Shown here: positions 34,611-43,711 of the stretch, piece after piece
Position numbering within the stretch: the stretch's first letter is position 1
Layout of the letters: the number at the start of each line of letters is the position of its first letter
Source: Cycloclasticus sp. symbiont of Bathymodiolus heckerae
GTDB lineage: Bacteria > Pseudomonadota > Gammaproteobacteria > Methylococcales > Cycloclasticaceae
Assembly: GCA_002101235.1 (NCBI GenBank)
Contig: LWTL01000107.1
Coordinates: 1-45,939 of the forward strand
Direction: 5' to 3'
Length of the DNA stretch: 45,939 nt
The notes under the pieces: model-generated
The model's database searches: none
What the model saw: only the letters and a program-made list of their open reading frames with translations
What the model was told of the DNA's origin: nothing
Made by a program: the position numbers and the translations under genes

Positions 34611-34889
34611 CTAAGTCCGATAAATAGTTTCAATCAAATGGTAGCCAAATTTTGTTTTAACAGGCCCATGTATCGTTAATAGACTCTTCTTAAAAACCAC
34701 ATTATCAAACGCTTTAAGCATTTTTCCCGGAGAAAACTCGCCAAGATCACCACCTCGTTTAGCAGAGTTGCACGTCGAGTGTTTCTTAGCGAGCATCGCA
34801 AAATCAGCGCCCTTCGATAACTGCTGTTTTATTTTTTCAGCTTCTTCTTTAGTTTTTACTAAAATATGTCGTGCACATGCCTTTGCCAT
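34611..34889 (-). CDS. ppiC: Peptidyl-prolyl cis-trans isomerase C (parvulin)
   Basis: This 92-residue protein is a single parvulin domain without a signal sequence, nearly the length of E. coli PpiC (93), so it acts in the cytoplasm. The motifs ARHILVKT, FAMLAKKHSTC, RGGDLGEFSPG and FGYHLIE are the complete set of the family, including the two histidines of the active site. It is 32 bases downstream of the EamA gene. Confidence 0.95.
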   Translation of the reverse strand: MAKACARHILVKTKEEAEKIKQQLSKGADFAMLAKKHSTCNSAKRGGDLGEFSPGKMLKAFDNVVFKKSLLTIHGPVKTKFGYHLIETIYRT

Positions 34890-34921
34890 TATTCATACCT
34901 ATAAAAAGTCATCTTAAGAAA

Positions 34922-35791
34922 TCAATCCTTTAACTGTAGCGCTTTACGCTTCCACGTCACATTAATGTAAGCTCCGGCTATGATAAGGCCAGCACCTATC
35001 AGTGTGCCGGAATGTGGAACCTCGTGATAAAAAACAGCGCCTAACAATGTAGCAAAAACAACTTGTAAATAGCCAAAGCTGGTCGCCCTGCTCGCCGTTT
35101 CTGTCTGCATCGCCTTAGTGATAGCAATTTGACCAACATGCGTTGTAATGCCAATCGCCACTAGGTAAAACCAAACTTCTCCCGAGGGCATCACAAAATC
35201 TTGCCAAAGCAAGATAATACTAATGGGCAAAGAGATCATAGGGAAATATAAAATAATTACCGCTGGGTCTTCTGTTTTATTTAATGCTCTAACAATAATG
35301 TAAGCAATGGCACTTAAAAAAGCACCACTTATACCGACCAAAACAGCAAAACTATCTAACTTAACAAGAGAGGGTGTAAAAAACACATCCGGCTGAACCA
35401 TAATAATCACCCCGATAAAGCTCAACGCAATACAGATTAAACTACCGCCTGTTGAGCGCTCACCCAAAAAGAAAATGGCTAATACCGCCGTAAACATGGG
35501 ATGTAAATATTGCAAGATGGTTGCCTCCGCTAAAGGCAAACTTGTTAACGCATAGAACACACAATTTAGCGCAATAAATCCAACTAACCCTCTGGAGAAT
35601 AGCAATAGCTTCCTATTACCAAACGGCGCTATGCCTTTATGCTTAAGAGTAAAACCACTAATAACTAATGAAATAATAGAACGAACAGCAACTACTTCAA
35701 GAATTGAAATGCCGTACTCACTCACTACTTTTACCAGTAGCGACATAATGCTGAACGCCAATGCGCTCAATATCATAAAGCGCGCGCCCAA
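34922..35791 (-). CDS. EamA/DMT family transporter
   Basis: The 289-residue protein has ten membrane helices in two EamA repeats (about 1-135 and 145-280), the drug/metabolite transporter layout. Recognisable parts include LPLAEATILQYLHPMFTAVL and the second repeat ATSFGYLQVVFATLLGAVFY. Such proteins export amino acids, nucleosides or other metabolites; the substrate is not predictable. The start is uncertain: the frame opens from a TTG at 35791, with an ATG at 35776 and no good ribosome site for either, and it is open further upstream without a standard start. Confidence 0.9.
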   Translation of the reverse strand: MGARFMILSALAFSIMSLLVKVVSEYGISILEVVAVRSIISLVISGFTLKHKGIAPFGNRKLLLFSRGLVGFIALNCVFYALTSLPLAEATILQYLHPMFTAVLAIFFLGERSTGGSLICIALSFIGVIIMVQPDVFFTPSLVKLDSFAVLVGISGAFLSAIAYIIVRALNKTEDPAVIILYFPMISLPISIILLWQDFVMPSGEVWFYLVAIGITTHVGQIAITKAMQTETASRATSFGYLQVVFATLLGAVFYHEVPHSGTLIGAGLIIAGAYINVTWKRKALQLKD

Positions 35792-35978
35792 AGGAATAGA
35801 TAGAAAAGCGTTAATAACCGACCTCTGAATAAAACAACGAATAAAGAAAGCTTTATTTTACGCTGTGCTAGTCTCTAAATTAAAATTAACTTCTTAGGCA
35901 TTATCCAACGCACTCTAACAACTGTTTTTGCTAGAAGCCATATATTGGGCACGTCCAATTAAAAATTAATTTGGTTCT

Positions 35979-36287
35979 CTACCCCGTTGTTAAATAAGCA
36001 TTAATCGCTTTGTGAGCATGCCCTGCTTTAGACATTTCCATGCGAATACTATCGCGTTGACTATGTGAGTACTTTGTAAGAATTTTATTCTTATCTAAAA
36101 TAAATTGAATACCTTCTGCAAGTTTTAAAGGCTCTATATTCGGTTTTGAATCAAACAAGTTTTTTATCGCTAAATCTCTTGCTTTCTCTAATTCAACAAC
36201 CGCATCCCATTCATTATTTTCAGCTAAATCAATGAGTTTTTTTGTATCTGAGATAACACACTCAAGCTGTTTCAGGTCGGGCGACAT
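35979..36287 (-). CDS. fliT: Flagellar protein FliT-like chaperone
   Basis: The 102-residue, mostly helical, charged protein follows fliS by 9 bases, the position of fliT. FliT is the export chaperone of the filament cap FliD and in enterobacteria also an anti-FlhDC factor. Sequence support is modest (LEKARDLAIKNLF, ILTKYSHSQRDSIRMEM); position carries most of the weight. No FlhDC is visible, so the regulatory role may not apply. Confidence 0.75.
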   Translation of the reverse strand: MSPDLKQLECVISDTKKLIDLAENNEWDAVVELEKARDLAIKNLFDSKPNIEPLKLAEGIQFILDKNKILTKYSHSQRDSIRMEMSKAGHAHKAINAYLTTG

Positions 36288-36296
36288 TAAAATCGT

Positions 36297-36692
36297 CTAA
36301 CGCTGTGCTGCATTAGGATCAATCGCATCCCAGCCCATTTTTACTTCGCTTAAGAGCCTACCCGCTTCATCTAATAGCGACTCATCGTTACTCATGTTGG
36401 CTTGCAATAAAATATGGCTAATATATTCATATAAAGCATCAAGGTTCTTAGAAACCTCACCACCTTGCTTAAAATCCAGGCTGGCTTTTAGAGCCTCAAT
36501 TATTGAAATGGCACTACCAATTTGTTCGCCTTTTTGGGCTATATTACTTTGTCTTAACGATGCCTTAGCAGACAGTATTCTCGACAACGCCCCATCTAGC
36601 AACATTTGAATCAAGCGATGTGGCGAAGCATCCATTACACCGCTATGCGCGCCCATTTGTTGATACTGCTTTAATGCTGTTGCACCATTCAT
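36297..36692 (-). CDS. fliS: Flagellin export chaperone FliS
   Basis: FliS binds the C-terminus of flagellin in the cytoplasm and keeps it from polymerising. The 131 residues show the four-helix family pattern: YQQMGAHSGVMDASPHRLIQ, MLLDGALSRILSAK and LYEYISHILLQAN. It is located between fliD (24 bases upstream) and fliT, the usual fliD-fliS-fliT order. Confidence 0.95.
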   Translation of the reverse strand: MNGATALKQYQQMGAHSGVMDASPHRLIQMLLDGALSRILSAKASLRQSNIAQKGEQIGSAISIIEALKASLDFKQGGEVSKNLDALYEYISHILLQANMSNDESLLDEAGRLLSEVKMGWDAIDPNAAQR

Positions 36693-36716
36693 ATTATTCT
36701 CCGTAAAATAAATTAG

Positions 36717-38099
36717 TTACTTTTTATTCGGGTTATAAGCACCCGGCAAATTAGCCAGCTGCTGTGTTAAAAAATCACTTTGGTTTCGCAATGAACTCAC
36801 TAATATGTCCATTGCCGAAAATTGGGCTAACAATCTACTTTCAAGCGACAACAAACGTCTATCTAACGCTGCACGCTGTTCGATTCTGTCATCAACACTC
36901 AATTGCAAGCCATCTGTTCTGGCCTCAATAATGCCATCTGAACGGATATAGTTCTCAACAATGGTATCTAACGTATTTGCCAGCCCATTTGTCGACGCAA
37001 ACAACTCACCAACGTCATCAAAACTATCGTCTAATGCATCGTTTAACACATCATTATCAACAGAAAGCTTGCCTTCGTCATTCGTAGTAATACCTAGTTC
37101 AGCCAAAGTACCGTAAGTTAGCCCGGATACTGACGATGAAATTTTTTCACGAATAGCGTTCTGCACACCCCTTAATGTCGCATCACCCAATAAAATACCC
37201 GCTGCTGATGTATCTGAATCAAACGAACCTAATGCATTGAATGTATCTATCAAGCCATTATAATTTGCTATAAATATATTTATTTTTGACGTGACTGACG
37301 TCCTGTTTTCGTTCACTGATAATTTTTCACCAGCCCCGACAGATACAGCGGTAATAGAGATACCGTCGATAACACTATCAAATACATTTGAATCACTGCT
37401 GATTAATTGACCATCGACCTTAATTTCGCCATCGAGCGCTTCTGCAGGTTCTTCTAGATTAGCGTTAATCAAACGAGAAATGCCTACGAGTGCATCTGTA
37501 TCATCGTTATCATCATCATTCGCTGTAATTGTAATCGCGTTACTAAGCCCTGATTCGTTCGCGGTAAACACCAGTTTTTGCTGCGTGCCATCGCCAACAT
37601 TAATAATTGCCGCTTTAAGTCCTGTATTATCAGTTGCTGCATTAATAGCATCTCGAATATCTGTAAGAGTATCTGTTGCCGCAATCGTAATAGAAAAAGA
37701 GCCGGTACCTTGCGCTAAAGTCAAGGTACCACTCCCAACTGCATCCGTTGATGCAAAACTATCTGTACTAATTAGCTTATGCGCCTGTGCCAACTGAACA
37801 ACCTCAATACCATATTGAGATAGGTCAGCAGACTCATCCGCTGTTGCCGTAAATATTTCTGAATCACTAGACGTTGCCGTACGTTGTTGAAAGTCCGACG
37901 CGTCTTGCAATCCTTCTACACCTGTCTGAAATAAAGACAAGGCACTCTTTAACGAACCAAAGGCTGAAATATCAGCTTGATACCCAGCCTCATTAATATT
38001 CAATCGATTAGCCGTTGCAGAACCCTCTGCATCAATTAACTGACCAATTAAGCTCGTTAAATCTATACCCGATCCAATACCCACAGATGAAATTGACAT
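36717..38099 (-). CDS. fliD: Flagellar filament cap protein FliD
   Basis: FliD caps the filament tip and inserts flagellin subunits. The 460 residues begin with the FliD_N pattern VGIGSGIDLTSLIGQLIDAE and end with the FliD_C coiled region RNQSDFLTQQLANLPG. A flagellin-hook IN motif (NAITITANDDD region) is in the middle. AGGAA precedes the start. It is flanked by flaG and fliS as expected. Confidence 0.96.
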   Translation of the reverse strand: MSISSVGIGSGIDLTSLIGQLIDAEGSATANRLNINEAGYQADISAFGSLKSALSLFQTGVEGLQDASDFQQRTATSSDSEIFTATADESADLSQYGIEVVQLAQAHKLISTDSFASTDAVGSGTLTLAQGTGSFSITIAATDTLTDIRDAINAATDNTGLKAAIINVGDGTQQKLVFTANESGLSNAITITANDDDNDDTDALVGISRLINANLEEPAEALDGEIKVDGQLISSDSNVFDSVIDGISITAVSVGAGEKLSVNENRTSVTSKINIFIANYNGLIDTFNALGSFDSDTSAAGILLGDATLRGVQNAIREKISSSVSGLTYGTLAELGITTNDEGKLSVDNDVLNDALDDSFDDVGELFASTNGLANTLDTIVENYIRSDGIIEARTDGLQLSVDDRIEQRAALDRRLLSLESRLLAQFSAMDILVSSLRNQSDFLTQQLANLPGAYNPNKK

Positions 38100-38156
38100 A
38101 ATGATTTCCTATTTACACTTATCTATTTATAGATGCTATGCAAAAATCAGACCTCC

Positions 38157-38579
38157 CTATGCCTTTCCATTTACCAAAAGTCCCAAACTACGTTCTTCAG
38201 GAACAGCTAATGTTTCTGCAATATGCTCTGCAACTGCCAAAACCTGTTCTGAAGGGAACCTTCTAATCACTTCATCTGTTTCTATATCAGTAACAGTAAT
38301 AATGTTACGACCTGTTTCCTCATGAACGCTAAATTGAATACCACGCTGAATGCTTTGAACAAAACTATTCAATGCACTCACCGTCTTTTCAACTTGTTCA
38401 CGTTCTTGAACAACATTCGCAACAGCCTCGTTCACCGACGGCAACACATTGCCGGCAACTTTTGGCTTTACTGCATCACTAACATTACTTCCAGTATTTC
38501 TTTCAGGCGACACGGCAACAGACGATGGTGCTGGCGCATTCGCCTTAACCACTGCTTGTAAAATTCCCGTTTCCATCAT
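38157..38579 (-). CDS. flaG: FlaG family protein
   Basis: The 140-residue protein ends in a FlaG domain: IQFSVHEETGRNIITVTD, VIRRFPSEQVLAVAEHI. The first half is a low-complexity Ala/Val/Ser/Pro region. FlaG proteins influence filament length in Vibrio and Pseudomonas and usually lie between fliC and fliD, as here. A strong AGGAGG ribosome site precedes the ATG, just after the fliC terminator. Confidence 0.93.
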   Translation of the reverse strand: MMETGILQAVVKANAPAPSSVAVSPERNTGSNVSDAVKPKVAGNVLPSVNEAVANVVQEREQVEKTVSALNSFVQSIQRGIQFSVHEETGRNIITVTDIETDEVIRRFPSEQVLAVAEHIAETLAVPEERSLGLLVNGKA

Positions 38580-38599
38580 TGATCCTCCTTTCGGGGGTT

Positions 38600-38630
38600 A
38601 AAACCGGCTTTAATTAATAAAGCCGGTTTA
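38600..38630 (-). terminator. Hairpin terminator between fliC and flaG
   Basis: AAACCGGCTTTA and TAAAGCCGGTTT pair perfectly around a short loop; the minus-strand copy is followed by only a few T, so it may stop transcription partially and allow low-level expression of flaG-fliDST from the flagellin promoter. Confidence 0.75.
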
Positions 38631-38642
38631 TCGCCTATGAAC

Positions 38643-40385
38643 CTACTGAAGTAAAGCCAACACGTTTTGAGGCAAGGAGTTAGCTTGCGACAAGATTGAC
38701 ACACCCGCTTGTTGAAGAATCTGAGCTCTGGTTAAAGCCGCTGTTTCTTCAGCAAAATCGGCATCACGAATACGTGAACGCGCAGCTGATAAGTTTTCAG
38801 ATGTTGTTTGAATGCTGGATACAACTGATTCAAAACGGTTCTGAATCGCACCTAACGACGCACGAGAAGTACTAATAGTCGATAACGCACTGGTCACCGA
38901 CACAAGCGCCGCATTAGCACCAGCCACTGTAGAAATATCCGTTCCAGCAATGGTTGTACCACTTAATGTTGTAGACGCAGTAGTTGTACCTGCTGTAAGA
39001 CCCGCATTAGCGGCCGTACTGCCTGCAATAACAATGTCGCCATCTGAAGAGACAAGAGTTGCTATATTGCCTATGTATGTGGACAATTCATCCCCTGCAT
39101 CAGTACCACCTTCAACAAACACGGCATTACTACCATCAGTTTTAGTAAAAGCAATTGATGTGGCTGTATCCGCTGAAACGCCTGTATAACCAATGTCTGC
39201 GGCTATAATCGCTGCAGCTACATCAGCTGCATCGATGGTTCCATCAAGACCAGTAGTTGAAAAGTCTAATGTTGTACCATCAAGCGTTAACGTAAAATCA
39301 GGTGCCTCTGCTGTTATAGTAGCAGTACCAACAGTACCAACAGTACCAGCATCAGCACCATAGCCAGAAGCCGCAGCAGTACCTGTGAAAGAACCAACCG
39401 CTATCGCTGCTGTGCCACTTGTTCTAGCAAATGTTAATGCTAAATCACCGCTTCCCTGATCGCCTGTAGCTGTAACTGTAATATCAGTAAGTTGCAGCTC
39501 AATAGCTGCAGCAAGCGCTACACCGCCAGCAGTATCTGTGGCAAAATCTGTTGTTAACGCAACAGTCTGACCATCAACGTCAAAGCCAGCATCAGCTCCA
39601 TTGTATGTTACATCACTGATAGGGCCTGACTGAGCGCCCGTACCTACAACTTCTGCAGCTGCAACTATTCCCACTACATCACTAAAAGCAATCGCTGATT
39701 GAACATTTGTGGCTGTCGCTGTCAAACTTGCATCAGCCGCTGTAATCTCCGCCGCAATAGCAGCCGCATCAGCACTCGATGTAATAGCAAAGCCATTAAC
39801 TGTTAAGTCGCCATCTGTAAATCCACTTTGCACTGCTGTACCAGCAGTACCTAGAGTAGCACTAAACGTTTGACCTAATGATAAAGTACGCGCACTTGCG
39901 ATTGAGTCAATATTAACGGTTTGGTCTGCATTCGCGCCCACTTGGAATTGCTGCGTGGCAAACCCACCATCTAGCAATCTAACACCGTTAAACTCACTGT
40001 TTTGTGCAACACGATCAATCTCAGCGATTAGCTGTGATGTTTCTAGTTGTAGCGCAGCACGATCAGATGCTGAATTAGTCGCGTTAGCTGATTGAACCGC
40101 TAGTTCACGAATACGCTGTAAGTTGTTAGTAATTTGAGCTAAATCACCCTCTGCTGTTTGTGCTAATGAAATACCATCATTCGCATTACGCTGGGCCTGG
40201 TTTAAACCACGAATTTGCGTGGTAAAACGCTCTGAAATAGCAAGGCCGGCCGCATCGTCTTTCGCGCTGTTAATACGTAAACCGGATGAAAGTCTTTCTA
40301 ACGACGTATTCAACGCATTCTGAGAAGTATTCAGATTACGTTGAGCCGTTAAAGACGCTACGTTGGTGTTAATAACTTGAGGCAT
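38643..40385 (-). CDS. fliC: Flagellin
   Basis: This is the filament subunit. Of its 580 residues, the conserved D0/D1 parts are clear: N-terminal [19 protein letters not shown] to about 175 and C-terminal from about 495 to [10 protein letters not shown]. The D1 helix carries [13 protein letters not shown], the TLR5-contact motif known from beta- and gammaproteobacterial flagellins. The middle 300 residues are very rich in Ala, Thr, Gly, Val and Asp, likely beta domains D2/D3 exposed on the filament, with a 9-base tandem repeat. It has a FliA promoter and an AAAGGAG ribosome site, and only one flagellin gene is in the window. Confidence 0.97.
   Translation of the reverse strand: MPQVINTNVASLTAQRNLNTSQNALNTSLERLSSGLRINSAKDDAAGLAISERFTTQIRGLNQAQRNANDGISLAQTAEGDLAQITNNLQRIRELAVQSANATNSASDRAALQLETSQLIAEIDRVAQNSEFNGVRLLDGGFATQQFQVGANADQTVNIDSIASARTLSLGQTFSATLGTAGTAVQSGFTDGDLTVNGFAITSSADAAAIAAEITAADASLTATATNVQSAIAFSDVVGIVAAAEVVGTGAQSGPISDVTYNGADAGFDVDGQTVALTTDFATDTAGGVALAAAIELQLTDITVTATGDQGSGDLALTFARTSGTAAIAVGSFTGTAAASGYGADAGTVGTVGTATITAEAPDFTLTLDGTTLDFSTTGLDGTIDAADVAAAIIAADIGYTGVSADTATSIAFTKTDGSNAVFVEGGTDAGDELSTYIGNIATLVSSDGDIVIAGSTAANAGLTAGTTTASTTLSGTTIAGTDISTVAGANAALVSVTSALSTISTSRASLGAIQNRFESVVSSIQTTSENLSAARSRIRDADFAEETAALTRAQILQQAGVSILSQANSLPQNVLALLQ
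39323..39349. repeat. Three tandem 9-base units inside fliC
   Basis: The plus strand shows CAGTACCAA repeated, with the last copy ending in G. It encodes the VGTVGT part of the surface region of flagellin. Each unit is three codons, so a change of copy number would keep the frame. Confidence 0.8.
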
Positions 40386-40479
40386 TTTATTGCTCCTTTG
40401 TAAGCCTAATGCTTACATAATTCTAAAATTGACGGATATATCTTTCATTATTGCTAGATATTTACCGCCTCCGACTAAG

Positions 40480-40506
40480 GTATCGGCGCAATAAATTATT
40501 TCTTTA
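40480..40506 (-). promoter_or_regulatory. FliA (sigma28) promoter of fliC
   Basis: On the minus strand TAAA (40503-40506) is followed after exactly 15 bases by GCCGATAC (40480-40487), matching the FliA consensus TAAA-N15-GCCGATAA at all but the final base. The start point would be near 40473, about 88 bases before the fliC ATG. Confidence 0.9.
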
Positions 40507-40542
40507 GGGTTTATTTAGAAGTTTTTTGATGAGGGATAACGT

Positions 40543-40558
40543 TGTGATATGCATCACA
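40543..40558. promoter_or_regulatory. CRP-type palindrome upstream of fliC
   Basis: TGTGATATGCATCACA is a perfect TGTGA-N6-TCACA palindrome, the core recognised by CRP/Vfr proteins. It is centred about 78 bases upstream of the presumed fliC start point, between flgL and fliC. A separate half site TTGTGAT lies near 40580. Confidence 0.6.
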
Positions 40559-40639
40559 CAAGCATATCACTGCTATATATTGTGATTTTTTGAGTATTTA
40601 ACGACTTTTATCGAAACCCGGACGGCTTCAACCTGATTA

Positions 40640-41815
40640 TTATAATAAGTTAAATAACGATAGGTTTTGCACTCTAACAAAGGACTGTTGCGCTGCCTGT
40701 AGCGATACAATTTGCAGGTTAAATCGGCTGATGGCTTCTGCCATGTCTAAGTCTTCTATTGCTGACTTAGTGCTTTGTATATTTAATTTAAAATCTTGAT
40801 TACTATTATTTTGACTCTCTAACACATTAAGGCGTGCGCCAACTTGCGAACGCACATCCAGAATACGACCTAAGGCTGTATCTATTTGATCTAAGTGGTC
40901 GTATAAGGGAATTGATACCGTTGTTGCACCTGCGGTTGCTGCACTACTAACATCTATTGTTAACTCACCTTCACCTTGTCTTAACGCTGTTATTGTTAGT
41001 TCGCTACCGTTTACTTCGGTACTAACATTCGAATCATTTGCGAGTATTGCTGCTTCTAAATTATCAACGATCTGATTTAATGTCCCCGTAATATCAACAG
41101 CCACAATTGGTGGAACAATAGCGGCTCCAGTACCATCATCGAATTCATAAATCACACCATTGACAGTAACCGTTTCAGCGTCTAATGGTATAGAGCTTAG
41201 CGTTACATTTGTTTCTTCTGCCGCTGGGCGATTGCTGGCTAAATCTGTTGCTAATCCAAAAAGCGTGGCAAATATGCTTTCTGCATCACCATTTTTATTG
41301 GTTAAATCCATGAACACTTCAGCACCTGAATTGCCGTCCGTAATCGTTCTATTTTCACCAATTTTTATATAGCGCTCGCCTTGGTCTCCGTTAAAGGTAA
41401 ATGTACCTGTTTGCACTGACCCTGTAAGCGGTTCTGTTTGTGCTTTAAACCCTGCATAAATGTAGTCACCATTTGCATCTTTAGTATTGGCTAAGGCGAC
41501 TATTTCATCTAATCGTTGAAACATTTCTTGCGCAATAGATTTTTTATCTACCGCCGTGTTTGTAGCGTTAAAACCTTGAACAGCTAGTTCACGGACTCTT
41601 TGCAATGAATTAGTCACTGCTTGCAATGTTACTTCTGATAAAGAAAGACGATTGGTAGCGTAGTCTAAATTTGACTGGAACTGATCAAGCCGGCTAATTG
41701 ATTCATTTAAATCCAGCAACTGTACCGAAGCTGATGGGTCATCTGATGGCGTAAGGATTCGCTTACCCAACGAAATTTGTTGTTGTGTTTGATTAACCTG
41801 AGCTTGTTGAAACAA
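40640..41815 (-). CDS. flgL: Hook-filament junction protein FlgL, apparently lacking its first residues
   Basis: FlgL joins hook and filament. The first residues from a TTG at 41815 are followed by QISLGKRILTPSDDP and VTNSLQRVRELAVQG, and the C-terminus has the flagellin-like RFNLQIVSLQAAQQSFVRVQ. Family members begin with MRIST or similar, about 20 residues earlier. The same frame continues upstream as LAQQLGINTIL, which aligns with the normal FlgL N-terminus, but has no ATG, GTG or ribosome site and runs into flgK. The gene therefore seems to have lost its own start. A 5-residue-plus loss at the N-terminus may be a real deletion or an assembly fault. Confidence 0.88.
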   Translation of the reverse strand: MFQQAQVNQTQQQISLGKRILTPSDDPSASVQLLDLNESISRLDQFQSNLDYATNRLSLSEVTLQAVTNSLQRVRELAVQGFNATNTAVDKKSIAQEMFQRLDEIVALANTKDANGDYIYAGFKAQTEPLTGSVQTGTFTFNGDQGERYIKIGENRTITDGNSGAEVFMDLTNKNGDAESIFATLFGLATDLASNRPAAEETNVTLSSIPLDAETVTVNGVIYEFDDGTGAAIVPPIVAVDITGTLNQIVDNLEAAILANDSNVSTEVNGSELTITALRQGEGELTIDVSSAATAGATTVSIPLYDHLDQIDTALGRILDVRSQVGARLNVLESQNNSNQDFKLNIQSTKSAIEDLDMAEAISRFNLQIVSLQAAQQSFVRVQNLSLFNLL

Positions 41816-41841
41816 GATGGTATTTATGCCCAGTTGTTGAG

Positions 41842-43668
41842 CTAAGCTTGATAAGCCTGCTGAAAACGAATGAGGTTTGCCGCTTCTTCGTCTAAATTCA
41901 CGCCACTGACTGTGTCTTTAGCGGCTGTTGTTTGGGCTAACAGAGCATGTTGCGCCAAACCGTTGGCTTCTGCTGATTGTGTTCTTCTACCTACATCGGC
42001 AACTAATTGGCCATAGCTGTCTTTAAACGATGCTGTACCACCTGACATGGACAAAGCCGTTTGCAAATCGGACAGTAAGTTTGCATTTCGATTATCACCT
42101 ATGCCACCACTATTACTTGATAGAACAATCGTATCTCCATCTTGCGGCGTACCTATGAGCGTGAAGTTGATAACCCCCGAGCCGGTGTCAATATTGTATG
42201 TATCTGTTGATGAGTCGTATGCCAACGTTCCAGTTGAATCGGTATAGCCAGCATTAAATGTGATGGTTATTGGCAAACTTCCACTGAGTCCGGCTAAGTT
42301 CAAGCCTGAGGTTGAAATATTACCAATATCTCCCGTCCCCAAGTTTACCGAAGGCACTTGAGCCACCACGGCTACGGCTGCCGCTATTTCCCTTGGGTCT
42401 ACAATGCCAAAAGAAAACGTTCCGGCTACATCTTTTACTCGTGGTGGCGTTATGGTGTAACTATCCCCAGATACCACACCTGATAAATCAAAAACCAATC
42501 CGTCAACAACATCACCATCGTTAATATTAGCTGGCGTTCCCGAAGGAGGGGTTAATGTGTAATTTACACCGTCATAAGTTAGTAAGTAATTACCTTCTTT
42601 TAGGCTCGCTGTTGTAGCGGGGTCAAAGGTAACACCTAGGGTTCCCGTATTAGCCCCTCCTGCAACCAATGACACAGACGGCTCATTGAAAAAATTCTGC
42701 CCTTGCGCGCCATTTAAATCCACACCATTTATATGTTGCGCATTAACAGCGGCTGAAAGCCCAATGGCAATTTCACCTAGGCTTTGAATTGCAGGGTCTA
42801 ACATTTCATCCCTAAAGCGTAGCGTTCCGCCAATTTCACCACCGGTCATGAACTTAGTCACCACTAAATCTGCCCCCGACTGTTTAAACACAATATCCTT
42901 AACTGTTGCATCGGTGAGTGATTGCTGAACACCCAGTGTATTAAATATATTGCCAAGCACCAGTGCTTGCCCGCTGCCTACAAAGACATTAAGCGCACCA
43001 TCTTCTTGAAGACTAGTACTAACATTTACTTTTTCAGACAGCTGGTCAATTAATTGGTCCCGTTTGTCGAGCAAATCGTTTGGTATATTGCCACCACCTA
43101 CACCCGTTGCCAACACAATTTGTTCATTGAGCTGTGCAATGCCTTCAGCATAGGTATTTATGTCGAACACGGTGTCATTTAAACTGCTATTCACTTGCGT
43201 GGTTAGGCTTGAAAACAAACGATCTAACGTATTAAATCTGTTTTCTATTACTTCGCCTTCCGTGAGCAGTGTTTGTCTCGCTGGAATAGATGTTGGATCA
43301 TCGGCCACCGTTTGTACGGCATTAAAGAAATCTTGCAGAGCGACACTTAAGCCAATATTTTGATCCGCAAGCACACTATCCACTTGGTTAGCAAAATTTA
43401 AATAGCTGTCTAAATCTGCTGTTGCTGATGAACTGCTACGAAATTGCGTGGCTAAAAAAGAGTCATACAAACGCGACACAGTTGTGCTTTGCACACCTGA
43501 GCCCACATAACCACCGCCTGTTAGTTGAGGGTTACGCGAATCTAGTTCAACCGTTTGGCGGCTATAACCTTCTGTCGTCACGTTGGCAATGTTATGCCCG
43601 GTGGTATTTAATACGCTTCTAAACGCATTCAAACCGGACAAACCTGTTAACAGTAGATCACCAGCCAT
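41842..43668 (-). CDS. flgK: Hook-filament junction protein FlgK, apparently lacking its C-terminal tail
   Basis: FlgK is the first junction protein on the hook. The 608 residues start with LLTGLSGLNAFRSVLNTTGHN and NVTTEGYSRQTVELD, the standard N-terminal D0/D1 signature, and reach the conserved EEAANLIRFQQAYQA. The gene stops right there. FlgK proteins normally continue about 20 residues (NAQVLQTANAIFDALxxIR-type), forming the C-terminal D0 helix. A TAG follows the last Ala and the next bases are already FlgL-like in another frame. The middle part holds a long variable region rich in Gly, Thr and Asp. Confidence 0.92.
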   Translation of the reverse strand: MAGDLLLTGLSGLNAFRSVLNTTGHNIANVTTEGYSRQTVELDSRNPQLTGGGYVGSGVQSTTVSRLYDSFLATQFRSSSSATADLDSYLNFANQVDSVLADQNIGLSVALQDFFNAVQTVADDPTSIPARQTLLTEGEVIENRFNTLDRLFSSLTTQVNSSLNDTVFDINTYAEGIAQLNEQIVLATGVGGGNIPNDLLDKRDQLIDQLSEKVNVSTSLQEDGALNVFVGSGQALVLGNIFNTLGVQQSLTDATVKDIVFKQSGADLVVTKFMTGGEIGGTLRFRDEMLDPAIQSLGEIAIGLSAAVNAQHINGVDLNGAQGQNFFNEPSVSLVAGGANTGTLGVTFDPATTASLKEGNYLLTYDGVNYTLTPPSGTPANINDGDVVDGLVFDLSGVVSGDSYTITPPRVKDVAGTFSFGIVDPREIAAAVAVVAQVPSVNLGTGDIGNISTSGLNLAGLSGSLPITITFNAGYTDSTGTLAYDSSTDTYNIDTGSGVINFTLIGTPQDGDTIVLSSNSGGIGDNRNANLLSDLQTALSMSGGTASFKDSYGQLVADVGRRTQSAEANGLAQHALLAQTTAAKDTVSGVNLDEEAANLIRFQQAYQA

Positions 43669-43711
43669 GACATTCTCTTATTGATAGCAATGTATTCATA
43701 TTGTTGTCCTA

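Noticed and set aside
35840..35863. Hairpin AATAAAG-AAAG-CTTTATT in the gap between the EamA gene and fliT
   Set aside because: The stem is all A/T except one pair and it lies upstream of the EamA start, so a terminator function is not supported.
38100..38156. Sigma54 promoter for fliD or other flagellar genes
   Set aside because: I looked for GG-N10-GC pairs of the TGGCAC-N5-TTGC type in the gaps before fliD, flgK and fliC and saw none.
39300..39360. Short tandem repeats as a possible CRISPR array
   Set aside because: Units are 9 bases with no spacers and lie inside the flagellin coding sequence; they encode VGT repeats.
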